A stretch of 39,301 nucleotides of DNA from an uncultured Bacilli bacterium (GCA_947586825.1 CANPXU010000010.1:1-39301); one strand, 5' to 3'; shown: positions 24,712-33,355, numbered from the stretch's first letter. Numbers and translations are program-made. Notes: generated by a model from the letters alone, not told the origin.

Positions 24712-27171
24712 ATGGGTTTTAAAGTAACAAAAAAAGATTTATTACTATTTTGTTTATATTGTATCTTGCTACTTTATTTTTGCGCAATTGCTGTTTTAAA
24801 TTTTGCGTCTTTTTCTAATGATGGAACCTTTTATGGCTTACTTCCTTTTAAAGCTTTTTCATTTGAATATATAGGTTATACTTTAGCTTTATTTGTAGCG
24901 GTTTTAATATTAATATTCTCAAGTGTATCTTCTTATATTTTTAATAAAGATAAGGGATCATTTGGTATTCATATTGGTGATAAGGGTAGTGATGGTTACT
25001 CTAAATGGGCTAGTGAAAAAGATATTAAGACCGATAAAAATATTGTTAGAGTAGTGCCTTCGGACAAAACTTTGGAGGCTGCGGGTATTCCTCTTATCAA
25101 TAAAGGTAATGAGATATGGGTAGATAATGGAGAATATCATAACCTAGTAATCGGAGCTACTGGTTCAGGTAAAACAGAGTGTGTCGTTAAGCCTCTTGTT
25201 AACTTACTTTCTAAAAAAGGCGAAAGTATGGTTATTACTGACCCTAAAGGTGAAATATATGAATATTGTGGCGAATATTTAAGAAGCCAAGGATATCGAA
25301 TTATTATTCTTAACTTCCGTGAACCTGAAAAAGGTAATGCTTGGAACCCTTTGAGTCTTCCATACCAATATTATAAATCTGGTAATACCGATAAAGGTAT
25401 TGAACTTCTAGATGACGTTGCTCTTAATATTTTGTACAACAAAGATGGTGGTAAAGATAGTGAATTCTGGGAAAAGAGTGCAGCTGACTACTTCTCAGGT
25501 CTTGCTTTAGGTCTATTCATGGATGCTAAAGAAAAAGAAGTTAACTTAAATAGTATTAACATAATGTCAACAGTCGGAGATGAAAGAAGAGGAACAACTC
25601 CTTATATTAAAGAGTATTTCCATTTAAAAGGTGAAAGCTCTGCTCCTTATATTTTTGCCTCTAATACAATTAATGCTCCCAATGATACTAAGGGTGGTAT
25701 CTTATCAACATTTAGACAAAAGATAAGACTTTTCTCAACCAGAGAAAGTTTAAGTGAAATGCTTTCATATTCTGATTTTGATATGCGGGATATAGGTAAA
25801 CAAAAAACAGCCGTTTTCATGATTATTCATGATGAAAAGAAAACATATCATGGTCTTATGACTATTTTTGTTAAACAATGTTATGAAACCTTAATTGATT
25901 GTGCGCAAAAAAATGGTGGTAAACTTGAATATCGTACTAACTTCATTCTTGATGAGTTCCCTAACATGCCACCACTTAAAGATGTTGACTCCATGGTTAC
26001 AGCAGCTCGTAGTAGGGATATAAGATTTACCTTTATTATCCAAAACTTTGCCCAATTAGATGATGTATATGGAGAAGAAGTTGCTCAAGTTATTAAAGGT
26101 AACTGTGGTAATTTAATATACCTAATTTCTACTGAACTTAAAGCTTTGGAAGAAATCAGTAAAATGTGTGGTGAAGTAAAGTCTAAGAAAGATGATAAGA
26201 CGGCATCAACACCACTTATAACGGTATCAGACTTACAAAAATTAAAATTATTCCAAGCTATAATTATCAGATGGCGTAAAAATCCATTTAAAACTCAACT
26301 TACACCAGACTTTAAAATAGACTGGGGTACCAATTATGGTAAAGCAACACTTCCTACGAGAGAAAAACAACCAATTGAAATATTTGATATTAAGGCTTTT
26401 GTTAATGAGCAAATGAAAGATCAAGCGCTTAATAATCCAGGTATGAAAGCACCAGGAGCTAACCCTTTCTTACAACCAGGATATAATCCATTCTTACAAA
26501 ATAGTGCTCCAAGAAATCCTTTTGTATCTGATACACCAAAACCTGGTACAAGCAATCCATTTTTAAATTCTACCCCATCTTCTAATCCAACAAATCCATT
26601 AATGGGTAGTAATCCGGCGCTTAATGCGAATAATCCATTTATGAATAATAATTCTACTCCAATGATGAATAATCCATTTGTTAATAATCAACCATCTCAA
26701 ACTCCAAGTGTGCCTACACCGGCTTCAAATAACACACTTAATACTAATCCGTTTGCAAATAATGGCTTTAATCCATATGCTAATTTAACCAATAAAGATA
26801 TTGACGATATGGTTAAGAATATTGAAAAGAAACTTGCTCAACTTGATGCCGAAGAAGCTGCGGAAAAGGCTAAACAAGAACAAGAAAAAACTAAGATTAC
26901 CGATGTTGAATCTAAATTGGAACTGCCAAAAACGACTGAACCTGAAATAAAAACTATTTTTGAACCTGAAGTTAAGGATGAAGATTTAACTTTTGCTCAA
27001 TCTGAAGTAAAAAAAGAAACAGCAAAGGATGATGCTCTAGATTTAACTCAAGAAATTAAGCTTGATGATATATCTAAACCCAAAATTAATGTTGATAAAG
27101 ATAGTGTGATTGTAAATGATAACGTAGTGACGGATGATGAATTTTATGATGATTTCTTTGATGATGAATAA
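24712..27171 (+). CDS. VirD4/TcpA-type T4SS coupling ATPase with an NPF-rich tail
   Basis: 819 residues. Two N-terminal TM helices (about 7-30 and 46-70), then the TraG/VirD4 motor: Walker A GATGSGKT (148-155), ITDPKGEIYEYCG, Walker B LDEFPNMPP (D414, E415) and FIIQNFAQL. These proteins select and hand substrates to the T4SS. The catalytic core ends at about residue 560; the last 260 residues are disordered: about seven NPF triplets plus NPL/NPY (about 580-690), then an acidic Lys/Glu region ending DDDFFDDE-like (exact end DEFYDDFFDDE). The tail likely binds substrates or partners. It is a separate transcript from the main operon. Confidence 0.93.
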   Translation: MGFKVTKKDLLLFCLYCILLLYFCAIAVLNFASFSNDGTFYGLLPFKAFSFEYIGYTLALFVAVLILIFSSVSSYIFNKDKGSFGIHIGDKGSDGYSKWASEKDIKTDKNIVRVVPSDKTLEAAGIPLINKGNEIWVDNGEYHNLVIGATGSGKTECVVKPLVNLLSKKGESMVITDPKGEIYEYCGEYLRSQGYRIIILNFREPEKGNAWNPLSLPYQYYKSGNTDKGIELLDDVALNILYNKDGGKDSEFWEKSAADYFSGLALGLFMDAKEKEVNLNSINIMSTVGDERRGTTPYIKEYFHLKGESSAPYIFASNTINAPNDTKGGILSTFRQKIRLFSTRESLSEMLSYSDFDMRDIGKQKTAVFMIIHDEKKTYHGLMTIFVKQCYETLIDCAQKNGGKLEYRTNFILDEFPNMPPLKDVDSMVTAARSRDIRFTFIIQNFAQLDDVYGEEVAQVIKGNCGNLIYLISTELKALEEISKMCGEVKSKKDDKTASTPLITVSDLQKLKLFQAIIIRWRKNPFKTQLTPDFKIDWGTNYGKATLPTREKQPIEIFDIKAFVNEQMKDQALNNPGMKAPGANPFLQPGYNPFLQNSAPRNPFVSDTPKPGTSNPFLNSTPSSNPTNPLMGSNPALNANNPFMNNNSTPMMNNPFVNNQPSQTPSVPTPASNNTLNTNPFANNGFNPYANLTNKDIDDMVKNIEKKLAQLDAEEAAEKAKQEQEKTKITDVESKLELPKTTEPEIKTIFEPEVKDEDLTFAQSEVKKETAKDDALDLTQEIKLDDISKPKINVDKDSVIVNDNVVTDDEFYDDFFDDE

Positions 27172-27172
27172 A

Positions 27173-27200
27173 ATATGGAGTCAAAAGCTCTATATTTTTT
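27173..27200 (+). terminator. Rho-independent terminator after VirD4
   Basis: ATATGGAG (27173-27180) pairs with CTCTATAT (27188-27195; one G-U), followed by T7. Confidence 0.85.
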
Positions 27201-27284
27201 GTTTTACTTTAAACAAGTAAAATAACTAGAGAATTGTTGATTGTTTGTTTTTGTATGATAAACTATTAATAGAATAGAGGGTCT

Positions 27285-27773
27285 ATGAAAAGAAAAAAAG
27301 CTAAAGATAAGCATATTCTTATTATATCTATTGTACTTAGCGTACTAGCGCTAGTATCAGTACTATTTTGTTTATTTTATGCTTATAAATATTATAATTA
27401 TCCTGAAAGAAAAGTTGTGCACTGTTACTTACAAAACGATTCAGAGAATTTAGATGTGTACTACACAATACAGGGTGGAAAGGTCTTAAGGAAAGAGGAA
27501 GTTAGAACTTATCCATACTCTGGAGATTTGTATAATAAATTAAGTCAAGACTTTGATGATAGCAAAACTAGTAAATATTTAGGCTATATGCAAAAGCTTA
27601 CAAATTATAATAATCAGATAGTTAAGATGGAACTCATTGATTATGAAAGACTAAGCGATGAAGGATTTAAGGATTTATTTGGTATAACTGATAAAGATAA
27701 ATATTTAACTGCTGATGAAGAGTTTTATGCATCGGGATATAATGAAGCAGGTTTTACCTGCGATATAAAGTAA
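27285..27773 (+). CDS. Single-pass membrane protein, paralogue 1
   Basis: 162 residues. Very basic start (MKRKKAKDKH), one TM (about 11-35), outer domain of about 125 residues containing VVHCYLQND early and FTCDIK at the very end, so the two Cys could form a disulfide. The next gene has the same design (HCYYYFD near the start, HCDWDAF at the end), with an intervening pattern of a glycine turn, Y/K-rich helix and a D-rich segment. Family not recognised. GAGGG ribosome site. Position right after VirD4 but on a separate transcript. Confidence 0.75.
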   Translation: MKRKKAKDKHILIISIVLSVLALVSVLFCLFYAYKYYNYPERKVVHCYLQNDSENLDVYYTIQGGKVLRKEEVRTYPYSGDLYNKLSQDFDDSKTSKYLGYMQKLTNYNNQIVKMELIDYERLSDEGFKDLFGITDKDKYLTADEEFYASGYNEAGFTCDIK

Positions 27774-27782
27774 GGGGTTCCT

Positions 27783-28274
27783 ATGAAAAATAATATTAAA
27801 ATAATAGTTCCTTTAATCTTAATAGTTTTATCCTTAACAGTAGGTAGTATTTATGCATATGCATTTTATAACAAACCAATGGGTGAAAGTATTCACTGTT
27901 ATTACTATTTTGATGGTTCAAGAGCAGATGATTATTACTATTTAGAAGATGGATATTTAAAAAGTGCCTATCATGTTTTTAATCTTTTGTATCCTATGGA
28001 TCAAGATAAAGCATATAAGCTTACTAATAAAATGAATGATGATTATAAATGGCAATTATATAATATAGCCCAAGATGGAGAAAATGTGACGGAAACATCA
28101 TATTTTGTTTATGATATGACAAAAGATGTTGATCCAATGGATTTAAATCCTATGATTAAAATGGATGAAGGAAAAAGACTTACTAAAAAAGATTTTGAAT
28201 TTGCTTTTAAATATATAGGCAATGGTAGAAAAGATAATGGAATGAAATATCATTGTGATTGGGATGCTTTTTAA
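27783..28274 (+). CDS. Single-pass membrane protein, paralogue 2
   Basis: 163 residues, 9 bases after the previous gene, so co-transcribed. TM about 7-27, then an outer domain that starts HCYYYFDGS and ends YHCDWDAF, matching the Cys placement of its neighbour. It is rich in Tyr and Asp. A tandem duplication of one ancestral gene is the simplest explanation; sequence identity outside the ends is low. AAGGGG precedes the ATG. Function unknown. Confidence 0.75.
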   Translation: MKNNIKIIVPLILIVLSLTVGSIYAYAFYNKPMGESIHCYYYFDGSRADDYYYLEDGYLKSAYHVFNLLYPMDQDKAYKLTNKMNDDYKWQLYNIAQDGENVTETSYFVYDMTKDVDPMDLNPMIKMDEGKRLTKKDFEFAFKYIGNGRKDNGMKYHCDWDAF

Positions 28275-28302
28275 TAAGTTATATTAATTATTTATAAAAC
28301 TA

Positions 28303-28330
28303 AAAACCTCATAAAATACTATGAGGTTTT
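28303..28330 (+). promoter_or_regulatory. Perfect hairpin covering the ribosome site of the rhodanese gene
   Basis: AAAACCTCATA (28303-28313) pairs with TATGAGGTTTT (28320-28330) over 11 bp, with a 6-base loop. GAGG (28323-28326), 7 bases from the ATG at 28334, lies in the 3' arm. It could be a weak terminator (only four T) or a structure that hides the ribosome site. Confidence 0.55.
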
Positions 28331-28333
28331 ATA

Positions 28334-28588
28334 ATGAAAAGAATTTATTTAAGTGAATATAATACTTCAATGGGAAAATTAATTGATGTTCAACATCCTT
28401 TGGATTATAAAGAAAAACATGATCCAAGAAGTATAAATATTTATGCCGATAAGCTTATGTATAATCCTGGTAAATATTTAAATTATAATGAGACATACTA
28501 TATTATGTGTAACAAAGGGGTATTAAGTAGTAAAGTAGTACATAGACTTACATATTTAGGTTTTAAAGTAGTTCAAGTTGTTTATTAA
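28334..28588 (+). CDS. Small rhodanese-like protein
   Basis: 84 residues, a minimal single rhodanese domain: LIDVQHPLDYKEKHDPRSIN gives the D-V-R-x-P-x-E-[YF] and G-H-I-like elements with substitutions, and the loop CNKGVLSSKV holds the active-site C59 followed by S-S. Rhodaneses carry sulfane sulfur on this Cys. At about 80 residues it is shorter than the usual ~100. No signal peptide. Expression probably depends on opening of the hairpin over its ribosome site. Confidence 0.85.
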   Translation: MKRIYLSEYNTSMGKLIDVQHPLDYKEKHDPRSINIYADKLMYNPGKYLNYNETYYIMCNKGVLSSKVVHRLTYLGFKVVQVVY

Positions 28589-28626
28589 ACCTTAAATTTT
28601 GTAGTATAATGGTAATTGGTGTTAAG

Positions 28627-29199
28627 ATGTTAGAACAATTACCAGTATATATTGAAGATTTTGTACTTTCATTAGGTGCTTATGCACCTATTTTAGCTTG
28701 CTTTTTTATTACGGTAGAATCTATGTTACCCATCCTTCCCTTATTTGTTTTTATAACTATTAATTTTATTTCTTTTGGGCATGTGGTAGGTTTTTTTATA
28801 TCTTGGATATTTACTTGTTTAGGATGTTTTTTATCATATTTTTTAGTAAGAAAAGGTTTATCTAACTGGACTATGGCTAAGGCTAAAAAGGTAAAATCTT
28901 TAGAGGAAGTTATTGCTTTTGTTAAAAAGATATCCCCGGCGACTTTAGCTGCGGTTATAGCCTGTCCATTTATGCCTGCATTTGCTATTAATATTGCTGC
29001 AGGACTAGTTAAGATGGATTTTAAAAAATTTGCTTTATCAATATTGATAGGTAAAATATGTATGGTATATTTTTGGGGTTATGTTGGAACTGGGATTATA
29101 GAAAGTTTTCAAGATCCGACCATTCTTTTAAAAATAATGATTATGATTTTAGCAGCTTACCTAGCAACACTATTTATAAATAAGATAATAAAGGATTAG
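28627..29199 (+). CDS. DedA/VTT-family membrane protein
   Basis: 190 residues from ATG 28627. An in-frame ATG at 28609 overlaps the -10 box TATAAT (28605-28610), so it cannot be the start of that transcript. The protein has the SNARE-associated VTT domain: ESMLPILP (about residues 30-37) re-entrant motif, then a SYFLVRKGL segment and a late CPFMPAFAINIAAGLVKM motif, and a C-terminal TM. DedA proteins are lipid flippase or transporter-like, often needed for undecaprenyl-phosphate or phospholipid recycling. It ends 2 bases before the next gene, so they form an operon. Confidence 0.87.
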   Translation: MLEQLPVYIEDFVLSLGAYAPILACFFITVESMLPILPLFVFITINFISFGHVVGFFISWIFTCLGCFLSYFLVRKGLSNWTMAKAKKVKSLEEVIAFVKKISPATLAAVIACPFMPAFAINIAAGLVKMDFKKFALSILIGKICMVYFWGYVGTGIIESFQDPTILLKIMIMILAAYLATLFINKIIKD

Positions 29200-29201
29200 T
29201 T

Positions 29202-29864
29202 ATGAAAAAGTTTTTAATATTTATAAGTATTATTATTTTAATTGTTCTAGTAATTATTCTTGGCATAAACTTTTATGTCATATTTAAGTATGATAAAAAG
29301 ATAATAAGTGAAAAAGAAGCTTATAAATTAAAGGACACTGATTGTATTTTAATTCTAGGAGCTGGTATAAAAAATGGTGGACCAAGTGATATGCTAAGAG
29401 ATAGATTAATAGTAGGAAGTAAGATATATCAAAATAGCAATATTAAAAAAATAATAGTAAGTGGTGATCATAGTAAAGATAATTATGACGAAGTTAGAGT
29501 TATGAAAAATTATTTGATAAATAAGTTAAATATTTCTTCAGATGATATTTATAAAGATCATTATGGTATAGCAACTTATGACTCTATTTACCGAGCTAAA
29601 GAAGTTTATAGCTGCCAAAAGATGATTATTGTAACGCAAAAGTATCATTTGTATCGCTCTTTATATCTTGCAGATAAAATAGGAATTGATGCTTATGGTG
29701 TATCGGCATCTTTAGAGCCTTATCGTGGTCAATTATGGCGCGAAATTAGGGAAGTTTTAGCTAGGGATAAAGATTTTGTTAAAGGCTTGATTTTGCCAAA
29801 GCCAAAGTTTAAAATCGAGGCATTACCAGCATCAGCGACTGGTGATGATACTAATCAAAGATAA
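29202..29864 (+). CDS. SanA-like DUF218 protein, membrane-anchored
   Basis: 220 residues. N-terminal TM (about 3-27), then DUF218: CILILGAGI, DMLRDRL, IVSGDHSKDNYDEVRVM, GIATYDSI and VTQKYHLYRSLYLA in the order of SanA (E. coli vancomycin-exclusion protein). SanA-type proteins act on envelope permeability; mechanism unknown. The C-terminus ends ATGDDTNQR. It is the second DUF218 member in the window, with the anchor that the first lacks, and follows a DedA gene, again pointing to envelope biology. Confidence 0.9.
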   Translation: MKKFLIFISIIILIVLVIILGINFYVIFKYDKKIISEKEAYKLKDTDCILILGAGIKNGGPSDMLRDRLIVGSKIYQNSNIKKIIVSGDHSKDNYDEVRVMKNYLINKLNISSDDIYKDHYGIATYDSIYRAKEVYSCQKMIIVTQKYHLYRSLYLADKIGIDAYGVSASLEPYRGQLWREIREVLARDKDFVKGLILPKPKFKIEALPASATGDDTNQR

Positions 29865-29904
29865 GCTATCAAGAGGATAATATCCAAGTAATGATAGCTT
29901 TTTT
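29863..29904 (+). terminator. Terminator between convergent genes
   Basis: AAGCTATC (29863-29870) pairs with GATAGCTT (29893-29900) over 8 bp, followed by T6. Its loop holds the last codons and stop of the minus-strand Cys-rich gene. Confidence 0.75.
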
Positions 29905-30567
29905 AATTTCATAATATTCATTTTCTTCAAACTGCATATTAGCTATGCAAAAACGTTTGTTACTAATATGGGAGCAGAACATACATTCATATAAATTAGA
30001 ACAATCTTGGATAAAAAATGAATTAGTAATTTTGCTTGAACATACAACATTATAACTATTAGCACAATTACTGGAATCATCGGTTCTGATACAATAATTG
30101 CATAATGCTGACCTTTGTGATGCTAAAACATTATTACATTTATGACAAGAATCACAAAAAATAATATTTTTAGAATCACTACTATCACTTGAGGCATACA
30201 CATTTTCACAGCGATATATCGTATCACTTTTAGCTACATTTATTGAATCGTATACTCTTTCGGTAGTTATTAAATTAACTTTATCCCATATAGCAAGTAT
30301 TTCATCTAAAGAAGTTATTTTTTTATAAGGTAACATCCAACCATCACTTAGATCTACTTTTTCCATATTACTATTTGTTATATATTTAGATCCATTAGAA
30401 GATGATGCATAAGTTATTTCGTTAGTAGTAGCATCGACTACTTCTTTAGGTAATTTAATATCAAAGGCCAGTTTCTCATATATATCTTTTAAATGCCAAT
30501 TTATATCCTGATTAAATATCATTTTAAAGATATTTTTACACATATTTAAAGCTTCATTATCATTCAT
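29869..30567 (-). CDS. Cys-rich repeat protein, unknown, coupled to the HerA/VirB4-like ATPase
   Basis: 232 residues, 13 Cys. Residues 1-115 are mixed and contain LPYKKITSLDEILAIWDK. From about 117 onward short repeats of the type x-C-x-N-[VIS]-x-x-S stack up (RCENVYASS, CDSCHKCNNV, NCANSYNVVCSS, DCSNLYECMFCS), ending in NKRFCIANMQFEENEYYE. This suggests a right-handed beta-helix with metal sites. I associate that ending with uncharacterised proteins from candidate-phylum bacteria and phages, unverified. The ATG lies 1 base after the stop of the ATPase gene, so they are coupled. It ends in TGA followed directly by an in-frame TAG. Confidence 0.75.
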   Translation of the reverse strand: MNDNEALNMCKNIFKMIFNQDINWHLKDIYEKLAFDIKLPKEVVDATTNEITYASSSNGSKYITNSNMEKVDLSDGWMLPYKKITSLDEILAIWDKVNLITTERVYDSINVAKSDTIYRCENVYASSDSSDSKNIIFCDSCHKCNNVLASQRSALCNYCIRTDDSSNCANSYNVVCSSKITNSFFIQDCSNLYECMFCSHISNKRFCIANMQFEENEYYEIKKAIITWILSS

Positions 30568-30568
30568 A

Positions 30569-32416
30569 CTATATTTCCTTTCTACTAGTCGAATTCTTCC
30601 TTAAAATGTCTTTTAAACTAGTTTTAGCACCTGTATTAAACACGATATTAGTATTTGTATTTTTATCAATGTATTTAGTTACTTCTTTAGAAACACTTCT
30701 TAAACTAGGTTTACTTATATAATCTAAAGTAGTACCCGTTATAGTAGGTAGTAATTTACCATCTTTTTCAATTCTTACAATACAACTTCGATTAGGAAGT
30801 TCAGAAAGCATTTTAACTTTTTTATCTTTGTTATTATCTAAAGGAATTTTCATATCTATATTATCTACTAAAACATTAGCATCTATTTTAGCTACTCTAA
30901 ATAAATAATAATTACTTACATTAGCAAATATGGCATCTTTTAATTCATCAGATATTTGATTAAAATATTGTCCTGATAGGATTAAAGATAAATTATATTT
31001 TCTAGCTTCAGATAAGAACTTACATAAGATAGGATTTTCTACAATAGCAACTTCATCTACCACTAAGATAATATGTTCATTATTTTTTCTAGCTTGAATA
31101 ATATTTAAGATATTTTGCATAACTAAACCAGATATAGTTTTAGTTATCTTATCTCCTAGTTTAGTTCTATCCAAAGAAAACAAAGTAACAGTATTATTAC
31201 AAATAGTTTCATATAAACTAGAGTATTTTTCTAAGCTGTTAAAGACAGGTATCATACTCATTTCATCAATAAAACTTATAATCGGAGATATACTTTCAGA
31301 ATATGATTTAGTTTTAAGTTCATTAAAATCGCTTAAGAAGAATTCTATAACACAAATAGGTACATTATTTTTGCTAGCATTAATCATATTATTACGATAA
31401 TCTAAATCTAATAATAATTTTCTTAAATTAGTAAAGTTAAATGAATCAAGACTTAATAATAAATAGGTACTAAATCTTAAAACTCTTTCTAGTTTAGCAT
31501 TATATTGATCACTTATTAAGGATTTAAATAAATCTAGGTAAATCTCAGTTTCAGCAACTATATCATTATTAAAAGAGCCAAATAAATTAATAGAGCTATC
31601 ATTATTATTAAAATCAATTATTTTACTAAAACCCCCGATATCATCTTGAAGAGAAGCATGAGGGTCTATAACAATTACTCGATAATTATTCTTTAATATA
31701 TTATCTTGATTAATATTATTAATAAGTAGACTAATTAATTTAGATTTACCAGAACCACTTGCTCCTAAGATAACAGAGTGTTTATTAAAACTATAATTAT
31801 ATAAATTTAAGTAATAATCTTCATTTAAATAAGGAAATGTATTTATTTTTAATAAAGCATTATCTTTATTTTCACTTAATACATTTAAACATTTACTAAT
31901 ATCTAAATATTTAGGAATAGCTTTATATTCATATCTTTTATTTCCTTCGAAGTCTATTGATAATAATGAAGATATACTAGTAAGCAATGCTCTATATTTA
32001 ATTATTTCATTATTATAAGAAGTATAAATATTAACTTGTCTTTTTATTCTTTTACCAATACCTTTACTAAGTTTAATCTCTATATATTGTAAGTCACCTT
32101 TATTTTTAATTTCAAAGTTATTAATTATATCAATAATATTACTTTCATTAATCATAAGATATGGTAAAGTTATATCTTCTTTAGGTAATACTATATCACT
32201 AGTTTTCTCCAGTAAAAATGAATTTAAATCATTAATAGTAGCCGGTAAATTATATTTAGTTTTAATATAAAATCTAATCTTATTTAACTCTTTAGTAATT
32301 ATTAATGAGAAATTAGTAAATATACCTGTGTATTTAATTATTTTATTAATTAAATTAAACAAATCTTCTTTTTGAACATATTTTTTAGCTAGATATATTT
32401 CATAATACTTTTCCAT
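30569..32416 (-). CDS. HerA/VirB4-like T4SS-type ATPase
   Basis: 615 residues from the internal ATG at 32416. The first ATG (32428) starts a GGAGGGG stretch that is the ribosome site for the second. The N-terminal 200 residues are a mixed alpha/beta region. Then the motor: Walker A GASGSGKS (218-225) after HSVILG, VIVIDPHASL, Walker B LVVDEVA (D454, E455) and LILSGQYFNQ. The C-terminal region ends in a Ser/Arg tail. It is distinct from both T4SS ATPases in the main cluster, lacks TM helices and is coupled to the Cys-rich gene. It may pump DNA or protein, or be a HerA-type motor of a defence or phage-derived system. Confidence 0.85.
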   Translation of the reverse strand: MEKYYEIYLAKKYVQKEDLFNLINKIIKYTGIFTNFSLIITKELNKIRFYIKTKYNLPATINDLNSFLLEKTSDIVLPKEDITLPYLMINESNIIDIINNFEIKNKGDLQYIEIKLSKGIGKRIKRQVNIYTSYNNEIIKYRALLTSISSLLSIDFEGNKRYEYKAIPKYLDISKCLNVLSENKDNALLKINTFPYLNEDYYLNLYNYSFNKHSVILGASGSGKSKLISLLINNINQDNILKNNYRVIVIDPHASLQDDIGGFSKIIDFNNNDSSINLFGSFNNDIVAETEIYLDLFKSLISDQYNAKLERVLRFSTYLLLSLDSFNFTNLRKLLLDLDYRNNMINASKNNVPICVIEFFLSDFNELKTKSYSESISPIISFIDEMSMIPVFNSLEKYSSLYETICNNTVTLFSLDRTKLGDKITKTISGLVMQNILNIIQARKNNEHIILVVDEVAIVENPILCKFLSEARKYNLSLILSGQYFNQISDELKDAIFANVSNYYLFRVAKIDANVLVDNIDMKIPLDNNKDKKVKMLSELPNRSCIVRIEKDGKLLPTITGTTLDYISKPSLRSVSKEVTKYIDKNTNTNIVFNTGAKTSLKDILRKNSTSRKEI

Positions 32417-32452
32417 AAACCCCTCCATGACAATAAGTCTAGCATATTACTA

Positions 32453-32493
32453 CATAAAAAAACTGACTTTTTTCTTACGAGTTTTGTCAGTTA
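32453..32493 (-). terminator. Terminator after the AraC-type gene
   Basis: On the minus strand AACTGAC and GTCAGTT pair across an 18-base loop and are followed by T7. It includes the stop of the regulator gene. Confidence 0.75.
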
Positions 32494-33285
32494 ATCAATA
32501 GCTACTAAAAAGTCTGTTACTCCGTCATGATAATATTCAAGTTCAGGAATAGGCTTTAAATTATAATTACATGAGGGAAGAAAGCTTAAATAAAAGTCTT
32601 GGGATGCATTGTGAATATCTGTAGCATTTTGGGAAGGTATTCTAAAAGATAACCATCTTGATTTAGGTAAAATAACTTTTTCAAATTCTTTTATTTTTTG
32701 TTTATATAAAACATAATAGTACTGACAGTTTTCTCTTTCTTCATCATAAGTAACCATGCCATAGTCAATTTTCCCATATTTATTTAAGTATTTATTAGAT
32801 ACTTTTTGATAGAAGTAAGGAGCATCTTTTGCAATTTTATCATTATTAGTTTTCATTTTAAGTCCATATAATTCTAAAGAATCTAGTTCTATTATTTCAT
32901 ACTCAACTTCTTTAATAGCCATATCTTTTTCATCAAATATAACTCTAGGGAAATTTCTTAACTTAGTTAAATCTACTTTACTAGGCTTTATACCATGAAA
33001 TGATCTAAAGGCTCTCGAAAAAGCTGTAGCATTATTATATTGATACTTAATTGCTACATCAATAACTTTTAAATTAGGATTATTATATAAATCTAAAGCT
33101 GCTTTGGAAAGTCTTCTTTTACGAATATAATCAGATATAGTAGTTCCAACCATTAAAGAAAATAATCTTTGCATAGTATAAGAATTAACCCCGAGAAAAG
33201 ATGCTAAAACATCATAATCTATCTTATTTTCTAAATTATTTTCAATATAATTAGTTATTTCATTTAAGCCCTTATATATATTCAT
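32491..33285 (-). CDS. AraC-family regulator with GyrI-like effector domain
   Basis: 264 residues. N-terminal double HTH (about 5-105): LASFLGVNSYTMQRLFSLMVG and AFSRAFRSFHGIKPSK. C-terminal domain (about 108-264) has the GyrI/Bacterial-effector-binding pattern (EYEIIELDSLELYGLKMKT..., CQYYYVLY, LPKSRWLSFRIP, LEYYHDG), a pocket for small amphipathic molecules. Such proteins usually turn on drug-efflux genes. It is divergent from the Ppx-like gene; a TATAAT on the minus strand lies near 33300-33305. Confidence 0.92.
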   Translation of the reverse strand: MNIYKGLNEITNYIENNLENKIDYDVLASFLGVNSYTMQRLFSLMVGTTISDYIRKRRLSKAALDLYNNPNLKVIDVAIKYQYNNATAFSRAFRSFHGIKPSKVDLTKLRNFPRVIFDEKDMAIKEVEYEIIELDSLELYGLKMKTNNDKIAKDAPYFYQKVSNKYLNKYGKIDYGMVTYDEERENCQYYYVLYKQKIKEFEKVILPKSRWLSFRIPSQNATDIHNASQDFYLSFLPSCNYNLKPIPELEYYHDGVTDFLVAID

Positions 33286-33355
33286 AAAATCTCCATGATT
33301 ATTATAGCATGAAGTCCTAAAAAATGATAAGATATTGATAAAAGTAGGTGAGTTT

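Noticed and set aside
15254-27171. Integrated conjugative element or plasmid
   Set aside because: No relaxase, integrase, replication protein, oriT or att repeat is visible; kept only as an alternative in case such genes lie outside the window.
28609-28626. Upstream ATG for the DedA gene
   Set aside because: It overlaps the -10 box, so it would not be in the mRNA.
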